A stretch of DNA of 37,039 nucleotides. Source: CAYGGE01 sp966250865. GTDB lineage: Bacteria > Patescibacteriota > UBA1384 > CAYGGE01. The position numbers were made by a program, and so were the translations under genes. The notes under the pieces are model-generated. The model did no database searches, was not told the DNA's origin, and saw nothing but the letters and a program-made list of their open reading frames with translations. The stretch covers positions 1-37,039 of the forward strand of contig CBINIT010000007.1 in the NCBI GenBank assembly GCA_966250865.1, in the 5' to 3' direction. Below, piece after piece: positions 30,809-37,039 of the stretch; the stretch's first letter is position 1; every line of letters starts with the position of its first letter.

Positions 30809-31216
30809 ATGGAACTCGTCTCTGTTAACTGGTGGGCTGTTATCGTTTCCACCGTCATTTCAATGGTTCTTGGTGCAGGATGGTACTCAATGGCGCTCTT
30901 TGGTAAGCCATGGATGAAAGCAATCGGTAAAAGCGAAGCGGATCTTAAAGGTGGAGCTGGCACGGGGTATGCTATTGCGGTGGTCTCAGCCTTCGTGACT
31001 GCCTATATCTTGGCTCATTTCGTTCATTATACCAATGCTCAAACCGTTGCTACGGGCGCAGTAACCGGCTTTTGGCTCTGGCTTGGTTTTATCTTTGGCC
31101 CTATGGCCATGAACCAGAGTTTTGAGGGCCGCCCAGCTTCTTTGCTTTGGATTAATGCTGGTATGCAATTGGTGAACTTGTTGATTATTGGCGCGATCCT
31201 CGCTGTTTGGCGCTAG
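30809..31216 (+). CDS. DUF1761 membrane protein
   Basis: The 135-aa protein has four membrane segments: residues 6-28, 52-72, 80-100 and 113-132. The start NWWAVIVSTVISMVLGAGWYSMALFGKPWMKAIG is the hallmark of the DUF1761 family, including the W-Y-S-x-x-x-F-G-K-x-W motif. Function is unknown in all members. Shine-Dalgarno GGGAGG. It has its own promoter and terminator, so it is a single-gene unit. Confidence 0.88.
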   Translation: MELVSVNWWAVIVSTVISMVLGAGWYSMALFGKPWMKAIGKSEADLKGGAGTGYAIAVVSAFVTAYILAHFVHYTNAQTVATGAVTGFWLWLGFIFGPMAMNQSFEGRPASLLWINAGMQLVNLLIIGAILAVWR

Positions 31217-31239
31217 ATCTACTCCTTTTTAGCTCGTAC

Positions 31240-31270
31240 TTGAACCGCCCTTAAAGAAGGCGGTTCTTTA
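31240..31270 (+). terminator. Terminator of the DUF1761 gene
   Basis: GAACCGCC-CTTAAAGAA-GGCGGTTC followed by TTTATT. Confidence 0.88.
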
Positions 31271-31277
31271 TTGTGGG

Positions 31278-31306
31278 TTGATTCTTTAACAAGAAAGCGC
31301 TATACT
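31278..31306 (+). promoter_or_regulatory. Promoter of the GC-rich basic-protein locus
   Basis: TTGATT (31278-31283), 17 bp, TATACT (31301-31306). Confidence 0.7.
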
Positions 31307-31353
31307 GCGCCTACATCTTCGCACTGGCCGACATAGGAGGCGGCAATAAAAAG

Positions 31354-31653
31354 ATGCGGACAAATAAGCATAAGCACCCGTGGGGCGCAGGCTGTCACGC
31401 CAGCAAACGGCGTGCACATTGCTCTGACCCGTTGCCCAGTCGGGCTTCGGCTGGTATCACGAAGGAGCAGCGTGCGTCTCGGCCGGATCTGAGCAGGCTT
31501 TCGGGAGTGGAACGGACGCGGCTCATTCTGACCGGCCGCCCCGTTCCCCAGCGGAAGGTTGCAAGCTTCCCCACCCCTTCCTCTCGGAAGCAGAGACGAC
31601 CGTCTCGTCGCCAAGAACGTCGCGAGCACGCATACAATGAGCAGTACTGGTAG
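31354..31653 (+). CDS. Very basic 99-aa protein or structured RNA locus
   Basis: The open frame has 99 codons with a Shine-Dalgarno (AGGAGG, 31334-31339) that is rather far away (about 13 bases). The product would be extremely Arg/Lys-rich (QRKVASFPTPSSRKQRRPSRRQERRE near the end) with no membrane segment. I recognise no family. The DNA is much richer in GC than its surroundings and also contains tight palindromes, such as GAGACG-AC-CGTCTC near 31591-31604. A non-coding RNA running from about 31313 to the hairpin at 31673-31703 is an equal possibility. The other strand is also open over much of this stretch, so the open frame alone is weak evidence. Confidence 0.42.
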   Translation: MRTNKHKHPWGAGCHASKRRAHCSDPLPSRASAGITKEQRASRPDLSRLSGVERTRLILTGRPVPQRKVASFPTPSSRKQRRPSRRQERREHAYNEQYW

Positions 31654-31672
31654 TCCTGACGGAGACCAGTGA

Positions 31673-31703
31673 GAGGACCGGCGCCCTAATGGTGCCGGTC
31701 CTC
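31673..31703 (+). other. Strong 10-bp hairpin ending the GC-rich locus
   Basis: GAGGACCGGC, loop of 11 bases, GCCGGTCCTC. There is no T tract after it, so it is either a terminator without a U-run or a 3' structure of an RNA. Confidence 0.6.
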
Positions 31704-31742
31704 ATTGCGTCATTGGGTACAAAAAGTGATATGATGCCAACT

Positions 31743-32150
31743 ATGACAGCAGGATACTCAAAGCGATCACTTGTCGAAAAGCTCGGCATCAAGCCAGGTA
31801 TGAAGCTGGCTTTCTTTAATCCACCTGACAGCTATTTTGAATTGCTTGGTGATTTACCAGAGGAGATTTCGTTTGCTCAAGAGGTAGATGATCAAGTGGA
31901 TTTTATTCATTTCTTTACCACTGAATCGGCTGAGCTTGAGACACAATTTCCTTATCTAAAAACAGCTCTTTCCCCTATGGGCATGCTTTGGATCTCCTGG
32001 CCTAAGGGCAGCGCAAAACTACCTACCGATCTCAATGAAAATGTGATTCGCGAGATCGGTCTAGAAAATGGCCTGGTCGACGTTAAAGTGATCGCTGTCG
32101 ATGAAGTCTGGTCTGGTTTGAAGTTCGTCTACCGATTGAAAGACCGATAA
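31743..32150 (+). CDS. DUF3052-like protein, likely leaderless
   Basis: The 135-aa soluble protein starts at MTAGYSKRSLVEKLGIKPGMKLAFFNPPDSYFELLG. The 'GYS.+.L..KLGIK.G' opening, the central DFIHFFTTESAEL and LSPMGMLWISWPKGSAKLPTDL are typical of DUF3052 proteins, which resemble a small methyltransferase-like fold without known activity. The end VWSGLKFVYRLKDR also fits. The -10 box TATGAT (31730-31735) is seven bases before the ATG and there is no Shine-Dalgarno. Two in-frame ATGs just upstream lie in the promoter itself. Confidence 0.82.
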   Translation: MTAGYSKRSLVEKLGIKPGMKLAFFNPPDSYFELLGDLPEEISFAQEVDDQVDFIHFFTTESAELETQFPYLKTALSPMGMLWISWPKGSAKLPTDLNENVIREIGLENGLVDVKVIAVDEVWSGLKFVYRLKDR

Positions 32151-32158
32151 GCACTATT

Positions 32159-32266
32159 GTCATTCCTGATAGAAGGAGCGAAGCGACTATCTGATCGGGA
32201 ATCGGTTGGTGCACCGTTAGCCACCGATCCTCGATCTGGAGCGCTACGCTTCCCGTCAAGGATGAC
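32159..32266. repeat. Palindromic repeat element, intergenic copy A
   Basis: 108 bp between converging genes, bounded by GTCATTCCTGA and TCAAGGATGAC, which are imperfect inverses. The inside has two hairpins: ATTCC...GATAG/CTATC...GGAAT, and ATCCT...GGAGCG-CTA-CGC...AGGAT. It shares block order and many exact stretches with 23119-23220. No other terminator is seen between the two genes, so it may also end both transcripts. Confidence 0.78.
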
Positions 32267-32275
32267 AAAAAGATA

Positions 32276-34048
32276 TCAGTTTATCTCTTTTTCAAGCTGT
32301 TTGATGAACTCATCAATAACGGCTAGGCCACCCTTCCAAAACTCTGGCTGGCTAATATTGAGCCCTGCTCTCGCTAAGTTCTCTTTTGGCGAAAGTGAGC
32401 CGCCAGCTTTCAATATCTCCAAGTAGGTTGGGACGAAGGCACTCCCCTGCTCTTTGTATTGCTTATAGAGAGCCAATACGCAAAGCTGCGCAAATGAGTA
32501 CGAATAGACGTAAAATGGCATCTCGAAGATGTGGCTGACATACATCCAGGTATTCTTGTGCTCGTCGGTGTAGGTTAAAGCTTTTTCAAACGGTGCCTGC
32601 ATGGTCTCGTGCCACAAAGTGTCGATCTCTTCTTTCGATAGTTCCCCTTCTTTGCGACGAAGTTCATGAACCTTTTGCTCAAAGCGGAACATGGTTGTTT
32701 GGCGGAATACCGTAGCGAAGGTTCCTTCAATGTGGGCCATCAACAAGGTCAATTTGTCGTCTTTATTAATCTTAGGGTCAGCAACAAGCTTTTCGAACAG
32801 TAAAGTTTCGCCAAAGACACTGGCAATCTCAGCTAACGCCAGTGACGGGTGAATCTCCAGGAAGACATTGTTCTGTCCGGCTAACACATCGTGAATAGCG
32901 TGGCCAAGTTCGTGGGCCAGCGTCATGACATCGCGAGGTGAATCGGTGTGGTTCAGTAAGACGTAAGGATAAATATTTGTATCGCCAAAGGCACAGAATG
33001 CACCGCCACGCTTTGTTTTCTGTGGTAACCAGTCGATGTGCTCTTTGTCATACATGTTCTGCACGATATCGGCCATGGCTGGTGAGAAGTCTCGGTAGGC
33101 GTGTTCGACCATGGTCTTTGCTTCGTGCATGCCAATCTTTGCCTTCGTCTCAGGCAGTGGTGCGTAGCGGTCGTACCAGTAAAGTGTGTCGGTTTTTAAG
33201 ATTTTTTTCTTAAGCTCGTAGTAGCGAGTTACCAGATCAAATGACTGCTCAACAGCTGTTGCCATTGCCTCAACGGTTGGTTTGTCGACGGCGTCGTGCA
33301 TGAAGCGCGACTGCTCAGGAAAATCGTACTTACGGAGACGATCGCCTATGGATTTGTCCTGAACCAATGAATTGTAGATAGCTGGTGTCGTCTTATCGTT
33401 CTTAGCAAGACTGGCATGAAGAACTTCAGCTGCCTTCTTGCGTTCGGCACCATCGGCGCTATGAAACTTGGTCAGCAGCTCTTCCAGCGTGACGCTTGTG
33501 CCGTCCCAATTACACTCTAAAGTGTCGGTTGTAATATCAAAAAGATGGGTTAAGGCCTGCCAGCTGGTCTGGCTCTTATCGGCCAGGATCTTCTCCTCAG
33601 GCTCTGAGAGAACATGCTTTGAGGCCTCGTACTGTTCTTGTAGAAACTGTTTATAGCCCTTGAGCTCATTGGCGGTTAAATGTTTTTGCCACTGTACTTC
33701 TGGAATTTGGGCTAGCTCGACTTCAATAAAAATAATCTCCTTACCCTTTTCCACGAGCTGCTCATCGATATTCTTTCGGAATCGAGTCACTTCAGCTACC
33801 CCAATACTGGTGCTCTCAAGCAAGCTAGCAAAGAGATCGATTCGGTGGTAGATACGGTGGACCTGCTCCCAGGTGGTAATGAGCTCGAGTAGCGCTTCCG
33901 AATTGAGACTGATAATCTTGCCTCGGTAGGTCTTAAGCGTTTCGATCAGCCTGTCTGCTTCGGTAAACGCTTGGTTGATGGCGGCATCGTCCATGCCGGT
34001 GAAGAGATCGTTAAGTTGCCAGTTGGTGGAAGAGGTTTGTGTATTCAT
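32276..34048 (-). CDS. pepF: Oligoendopeptidase F (M3 family)
   Basis: This zinc enzyme cuts peptides of roughly 7-17 residues in the cytoplasm. The 590-aa protein has the zinc motif MTLAHELGHAIHDVL (H-E-x2-H) with the third ligand in LALAEIASVFGETLLFE. The typical N-terminal WQLNDLFTG opening, KRGGAFCAFGD...PYVLLNHTDSPRDV and the C-terminal YVYSYSFAQLCVLALY and GGSLSPKENLARAGLNI confirm the family. Length is normal. The -10 box TATAGT (34055-34060) is six bases before the ATG and no Shine-Dalgarno exists, so the mRNA is probably leaderless. Confidence 0.97.
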   Translation of the reverse strand: MNTQTSSTNWQLNDLFTGMDDAAINQAFTEADRLIETLKTYRGKIISLNSEALLELITTWEQVHRIYHRIDLFASLLESTSIGVAEVTRFRKNIDEQLVEKGKEIIFIEVELAQIPEVQWQKHLTANELKGYKQFLQEQYEASKHVLSEPEEKILADKSQTSWQALTHLFDITTDTLECNWDGTSVTLEELLTKFHSADGAERKKAAEVLHASLAKNDKTTPAIYNSLVQDKSIGDRLRKYDFPEQSRFMHDAVDKPTVEAMATAVEQSFDLVTRYYELKKKILKTDTLYWYDRYAPLPETKAKIGMHEAKTMVEHAYRDFSPAMADIVQNMYDKEHIDWLPQKTKRGGAFCAFGDTNIYPYVLLNHTDSPRDVMTLAHELGHAIHDVLAGQNNVFLEIHPSLALAEIASVFGETLLFEKLVADPKINKDDKLTLLMAHIEGTFATVFRQTTMFRFEQKVHELRRKEGELSKEEIDTLWHETMQAPFEKALTYTDEHKNTWMYVSHIFEMPFYVYSYSFAQLCVLALYKQYKEQGSAFVPTYLEILKAGGSLSPKENLARAGLNISQPEFWKGGLAVIDEFIKQLEKEIN

Positions 34049-34054
34049 ATGCCT

Positions 34055-34083
34055 ACTATACGTCGTCAGTTCTAGCCTGTAAA
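34055..34083 (-). promoter_or_regulatory. Promoter of pepF (leaderless)
   Basis: Minus strand: TTTACA (34078-34083), 17 bp, TATAGT (34055-34060). Confidence 0.72.
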
Positions 34084-34096
34084 CAGCTAACCTTCT

Positions 34097-34133
34097 AAAA
34101 GCACAACACCCGAGGTCACGGACTTCGGGTGTT
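34097..34133 (-). terminator. Terminator overlapping the stop of the 46-aa gene
   Basis: Minus strand: CAACACCCGA, 10-base loop, TCGGGTGTTG (ten perfect pairs), then TGCTTTT. The TGA stop of the 46-aa gene is inside the loop. Confidence 0.8.
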
Positions 34134-34256
34134 GGTCGGATAGCTGGCAGGCTGCCAGATGAGGTTGTGGATCGTCAGCGCGGACACGACGGCCACAACG
34201 AGGGGTATAACCAGGCAGGACACGGCGAGGTCTCGGACCTCAGTTACGAAGTCCAT
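34116..34256 (-). CDS. 46-aa small membrane protein
   Basis: The 46-codon gene lies 24 bases after the stop of the upstream membrane protein gene. The sequence has a short charged start (MDFVTEVRD), one hydrophobic helix (LAVSCLVIPLVVAVVSALTI) and a polar end (HNLIWQPASYPTNTRSP). GAGAGG precedes the ATG. A GTG five codons upstream, next to GGAGGT, is an alternative start. The terminator arms include its last codons. No family recognised; it resembles the 47-aa protein at 24558 in size and layout. Confidence 0.58.
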   Translation of the reverse strand: MDFVTEVRDLAVSCLVIPLVVAVVSALTIHNLIWQPASYPTNTRSP

Positions 34257-34280
34257 CCAAAAACCTCTCACTTCACCTCC

Positions 34281-34967
34281 TTACTTCTCGAGAAAGTCCA
34301 GCCCGAGCTGAAAGTTCGCAGCTCTTCTCAGTGCTTGGAATCTGCGACGTAGCCACCAGACACGCTTCAGCTTCGAGTGTAGTTGGTAGAGAAGCGTTGG
34401 CCGTCCAACCGCTCGGGCGTGGTAACAGTAGATGACCAGTGACACGCCACGACGAGTTTTCCAGTCGTGGAGCATCACCCAGCTGCCGTGGCGGACAAAC
34501 AGAAGCAGCCTTACCGCCAGTCGAAGCATGGTGCTGGTCTCAGCCATGGCTAGTAGCCGGAGCTGCCAGCTCTCGCATACGTCCAACTCACCCATGATGT
34601 AGAGAAGGTCGCCTGCAATGACAACAGCCTGCTGGTGACTGAGCCTTGGTGTCCTGATGGCCTCCTCCCAGACTCGGCCGACAACATCTACTCCTCGCCA
34701 GTCGATTGGCCACGTATTAGCGTAGCTCGGTCCTGGCAAGTTACGGACGTACTGTGCCAGCAAGACGATCGAGAAGACCGAGGCCAGTAGCATAGCTACT
34801 TCCTGGTGTGTTTCGGTGCCGAGCGTGGCGAGCAGGACCAGTGCCGTGTAGACAGCAATAATTCCCGCCCCACACAGAATTCGTTTGCTGGGGAGCGAGA
34901 GTTTTGGCCAGTTCGGCCAACTGGCTCCTCGAACTCTGCGCTCTATCTTATGACTGCCGGGGTACAT
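34281..34967 (-). CDS. Unknown membrane protein, 228 aa
   Basis: The start is chosen at MYPGSHKIERRV because GGGAG lies six bases upstream; the frame is open further up, but that part crosses the terminators of trx. Two membrane segments are at about residues 31-50 (ILCGAGIIAVYTALVLLATLG) and 55-77 (VAMLLASVFSIVLLAQYV). The remaining 150 residues are Arg/Trp/Leu-rich and probably cytoplasmic: RLLAMAETSTMLRLAVRLLLFVRHGSW, then KLKRVWWLRRRFQALRRA. I recognise no family. It forms a likely operon with the 46-aa gene. Confidence 0.6.
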   Translation of the reverse strand: MYPGSHKIERRVRGASWPNWPKLSLPSKRILCGAGIIAVYTALVLLATLGTETHQEVAMLLASVFSIVLLAQYVRNLPGPSYANTWPIDWRGVDVVGRVWEEAIRTPRLSHQQAVVIAGDLLYIMGELDVCESWQLRLLAMAETSTMLRLAVRLLLFVRHGSWVMLHDWKTRRGVSLVIYCYHARAVGRPTLLYQLHSKLKRVWWLRRRFQALRRAANFQLGLDFLEK

Positions 34968-34993
34968 GTCGGTCTCCCATGGCTCGTAGTAAC

Positions 34994-35060
34994 AAAAAAT
35001 ACTCCCATTTCTGGGTGGCCACATATTACCAAAAAACTCCCAACTTGTTAAGAGCGGGAG
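34994..35060 (-). terminator. Two tandem terminators after trx
   Basis: Minus strand: first CTCCC, a 14-base loop, GGGAG then six T (35031-35060). Then CCCA-GAAA-TGGG followed by AGTATTTTTT (about 34994-35014). Confidence 0.78.
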
Positions 35061-35088
35061 CCTTTGGTTGTGCGATATTCGGATAGTA

Positions 35089-35382
35089 CTAGGCGAGCGC
35101 GGCGTCGATGTGTTTGCTGAGATCTTCCTTTGACTGGTAGCCGATGAGCACCTGAACGATTTTATCACCTTTAATGATGTGTAGAGTTGGGATGCTCATG
35201 ACGCCAGCGGCGTTGGCTCGATCAACTTCTTTGTCGACATCAACTTTTTCAAGGTCGATTTTGCCTTTGTACTCTTCGGTGATGGCTTCAAAAACTGGTT
35301 CCATCGCCTTACATGGTCCACACCAATGGGCAAAATAGTCGATAAGCTTTACTTCTGGTTTAGGGGTTTGGTCGTCTGACAC
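35089..35382 (-). CDS. trxA: Thioredoxin
   Basis: Thioredoxin is the small cytoplasmic disulphide reductase that keeps protein thiols reduced. The 97-aa protein has the active site WCGPC (IDYFAHWCGPCKAMEP), then the cis-Pro motif SIPTLHIIKGDKIVQ. It starts with GTG after GAGGAGG. The promoter is just upstream, so it can be expressed apart from the DUF6580 gene. No thioredoxin reductase is in the window. Confidence 0.96.
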   Translation of the reverse strand: MSDDQTPKPEVKLIDYFAHWCGPCKAMEPVFEAITEEYKGKIDLEKVDVDKEVDRANAAGVMSIPTLHIIKGDKIVQVLIGYQSKEDLSKHIDAALA

Positions 35383-35417
35383 AATGGCCTCCTCTTACTT
35401 TTTATGTCGGAATTACT

Positions 35418-35446
35418 AGTATAAATCGACTGCCTCGTTCGATCAA
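35418..35446 (-). promoter_or_regulatory. Promoter of trxA
   Basis: Minus strand: TTGATC (35441-35446), 17 bp, TATACT (35418-35423). The -35 overlaps the last codons of the upstream gene. Confidence 0.7.
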
Positions 35447-35997
35447 GCAGTATACTTTGCGTTAGTCGACAGTGGTGCCATGCGAAAACTGTGTAGGCTG
35501 ATTTTCCCTTTAGCAAGCTCATATGCGCCGAAGAAAATACCGGTGTAGAGGAAGTCACCGATGAGGCTATTGCGGAAAAACGGGAGCGCTAAGGTGTAGC
35601 TTTCAAGTAACCCGGCGAAATTCTTGGTGTACATTGGGGTAAATGCCCAGACGGCTGCATTGGTTACCAGGTAGAAGAGTACTGATCCGCCAAGCGCGGC
35701 AATGACAACGGAGCGAGTAGAATAATGTCGACGAAGCCAGAGACCAAGGGCAAAGCTGAGTGCATAACTAGCATACACGGCGGTCATCACTTGCCATGTG
35801 TAGGTTCCGATAACTAAGTCTGATACCAGCAAGGCAATGGCTGGTGCGAGGCTGGCAAATAGCTTACCTGAAGTCGACTTTGCTTGCCAAGCAGTAGCGC
35901 CGGCAAACAGGGCAAGCGCAGCAACCGGGGCGATATTGGCGGTATGCGGCAAGAGCCGAGTAGCAACCGCGATGACGATAAGGATGAGATACAGCAT
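35443..35997 (-). CDS. DUF6580-type integral membrane protein
   Basis: The 184-aa protein has five to six membrane segments. The N-terminal RLLPHTANIAPVAALALFAGA is the hallmark of this family, which resembles small-molecule (vitamin-type) uptake components. SDLVIGTYTWQVMTAVYASYALSFALGLWL and NSLIGDFLYTGIFFGAYELAK also fit. Substrate unknown. AGGAG precedes the ATG, 16 bases after a 27-aa membrane peptide gene, so both are likely co-expressed. Confidence 0.82.
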   Translation of the reverse strand: MLYLILIVIAVATRLLPHTANIAPVAALALFAGATAWQAKSTSGKLFASLAPAIALLVSDLVIGTYTWQVMTAVYASYALSFALGLWLRRHYSTRSVVIAALGGSVLFYLVTNAAVWAFTPMYTKNFAGLLESYTLALPFFRNSLIGDFLYTGIFFGAYELAKGKISLHSFRMAPLSTNAKYTA

Positions 35998-36013
35998 GCA
36001 ATACTCCTAGAAG

Positions 36014-36097
36014 TTATTGATATAAGTAGGAACTGTAGGTGGCCAATAGACCGATGATAACCATAATGATAATAATCCACACAACCGTCTTTTGCAT
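36014..36097 (-). CDS. 27-aa single-helix membrane peptide
   Basis: The gene has 27 codons: MQKTVV, a hydrophobic core WIIIIMVIIGLLATY and the tail SSYLYQ. GGAGAGGGAG lies upstream with a spacing of about six bases. It is directly followed by the DUF6580 gene with its own Shine-Dalgarno. Single-helix peptides of this size often act as small subunits or regulators of membrane proteins. The function here is unknown. Confidence 0.6.
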   Translation of the reverse strand: MQKTVVWIIIIMVIIGLLATYSSYLYQ

Positions 36098-36168
36098 TAT
36101 TACTCCCTCTCCTAACTTGCAAATTTCCTTAGCTATCGTAACGGTTTTGTCGCATTAGCGCAAACCGC

Positions 36169-37038
36169 CTAGAAACGAGCCTTTGGTCGCCCTTTATTAG
36201 TGAAGAGCCAGTGGATGATACCCCAGCTTATGAGGGTCACGCCAACAGCTATCATAATAGTTGCGATGATCCATCGGCCTAGCACCGGTTGTTCGTCGAG
36301 CACTCCTTGAACCTCTTGCGTTGATGTCGGAAGGGCGGGTGTCTCCATGTATGGCGTCGGACTTAGGCTTGCAAAGACCACTTCTGGCTCTTCTTCATCG
36401 GAATCTAAAGCAAGTAGTTCATGAGCTACGGTCTCTGCTTTTCGGACAACTGTAGCAAGGAAGTGTGGTGTTGAAGTTGGTCCTTTGACCGATGGGGATG
36501 GACTTACAGTGGGCGTGGGGCTCGGTGTGGGTTCCGGTGATGAACTCGACTTAGCTGCTGGTGTCGGCGTGGGGCTTGGCCATGGGCTTGGAGTTGGTGA
36601 CGGTGTAGCTTCAGGTGTCGGACTTGGACTGGGTGAAGGGGTCGGGCTGGGCGATGGTGATGGACTAGGAGATGGTGTGGGTACGATTGTTGGCGACGGT
36701 GAAGGCGTGGGCGAAGGGCTCAGTGATGGCGAGGGACTAGGTGTCGGTTCAGGGGAAGGTGACGGACTTGGGCTCGGTGAAGGCTCTTCGCTTGGTGTAG
36801 GACTTGGACTAGGTGAAGGAGATGGTGAAGGGGTCGGGCTGGGCGATGGCGACGGACTTGGCTCGACGGTAATAACGGCCACAGGAAGGGCTTTTCCGGC
36901 AAAGGCAATTGCAGCGAACGAGGTGGTAAAAAGATCGGGCGCCGTGTCTGGTCCCCAACTGACTCCCCCATTTTCTTTTTGGAGCGATTGCAGGTACTGG
37001 TATGGTGTCGCGCCATTTTTAACCCAGGCATCTGGGTC
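36169..37038 (-). CDS. C-terminal part of a surface protein: alpha-toroid domain, Pro-Ser stalk and membrane anchor (5' end outside window)
   Basis: The reading frame continues to the window edge. The first 50 visible residues (DAWVKNGATPYQYLQSLQKENGGVSWG...FTTSFAAIAFAGKALPV) look like the end of a prenyltransferase/squalene-cyclase-type alpha-toroid repeat. Next comes about 120 residues of SPSP/TPSP/EPSP repeats, a rigid extended stalk. Then a mixed linker, a membrane helix (WIIATIMIAVGVTLISWGIIHWLF) and a basic tail NKGRPKARF. The protein is thus held in the membrane with the toroid outside. A GTG at 36882 is inside the gene and not a start. Confidence 0.72.
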   Translation of the reverse strand, partial: DPDAWVKNGATPYQYLQSLQKENGGVSWGPDTAPDLFTTSFAAIAFAGKALPVAVITVEPSPSPSPSPTPSPSPSPSPSPTPSEEPSPSPSPSPSPEPTPSPSPSLSPSPTPSPSPTIVPTPSPSPSPSPSPTPSPSPSPTPEATPSPTPSPWPSPTPTPAAKSSSSPEPTPSPTPTVSPSPSVKGPTSTPHFLATVVRKAETVAHELLALDSDEEEPEVVFASLSPTPYMETPALPTSTQEVQGVLDEQPVLGRWIIATIMIAVGVTLISWGIIHWLFTNKGRPKARF

Positions 37039-37039
37039 T

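Noticed and set aside
36480..36880. Short tandem repeats that resemble a repeat array
   Set aside because: They are codons for Pro-Ser repeats in a surface-protein stalk; there are no constant repeats with unique spacers, so it is not CRISPR.
1..37039. tRNA, rRNA, RNase P RNA, tmRNA or SRP RNA genes
   Set aside because: I looked by eye for T-loop, tmRNA end and RNase P core motifs on both strands and found none that held up. A covariance-model scan would be decisive.

Overview
The window looks like a chromosomal segment of a small-genome bacterium of the Candidate Phyla Radiation (Patescibacteria). Saccharibacteria or a relative is my best guess; this is inference from gene content, not a database match. 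Supporting signs are acidic N-terminal extensions on ribosomal proteins L1 and L7/L12, a tandem pair of membrane-anchored HerA/TraG-type ATPases, short intergenic gaps and many small membrane proteins of no known family. UGA is an ordinary stop codon (secD, rluD, the polysaccharide deacetylase gene and the cytidylate-kinase-like gene end with it), so this is not an SR1/Gracilibacteria-type code. Promoters are very regular sigma70 boxes, mostly with 17-bp spacers.

Layout. 1-6400: the end of pth, then rplA, then an inserted block of surface genes (a secreted zincin, an FN3 protein and a small membrane protein), then rplJ-rplL. Both ribosomal operons carry recognisable autoregulatory leaders, an L1 site and an L10 leader with an attenuator. 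6400-13831: tgt, a Pro/Gln-rich small protein and two large paralogous ATPases of the type IV secretion/DNA-translocase kind. 13832-14611: a 780-bp gap full of inverted repeats with no convincing gene. 14612-16801 (minus): secD-secF. 16878-20093 (minus): a tightly overlapping operon of polysaccharide deacetylase, RluD-type pseudouridine synthase, Nudix hydrolase, nucleotidyltransferase-like protein and cytidylate-kinase-like protein. 20221-21190: two small unknown genes on opposite strands, each behind its own transcription attenuator; one attenuator has a 20-codon leader peptide. 21192-24419 (minus): a UvrD-like helicase with a RecB-type nuclease end. 24558-26015 (minus): a 47-aa membrane protein and a DUF2130 protein. 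26228-26415: a candidate small RNA. 26507-27646: a bactofilin-like membrane protein. 27730-30644 (minus): eno-gpmI, the last part of glycolysis. 30741-32150 (plus): a DUF1761 membrane protein, a GC-rich locus for a very basic small protein, and a DUF3052 protein. 32276-34048 (minus): oligoendopeptidase F. 34116-37038 (minus): small and unknown membrane proteins, thioredoxin, a DUF6580-type membrane protein and the end of a surface protein with a Pro-Ser stalk.

The strongest hunt results are four. First, a leader-peptide attenuator at 21038-21150, with three mutually exclusive segments and the leader stop codon inside the first. Second, an independent 150-nt RNA at 26228-26380 whose apical loop carries an anti-Shine-Dalgarno sequence that can also form an internal pseudoknot. 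Third, a palindromic repeat family with one intergenic copy (32159-32266) and two copies inserted in the same reading frame of the helicase gene, comparable to Rickettsia palindromic elements. Fourth, an L10 leader whose single GUCUCUGG arm has three competing partners (antiterminator, terminator, Shine-Dalgarno). Several genes (tgt, pepF, the DUF3052 gene) also appear to be transcribed without a 5' leader.
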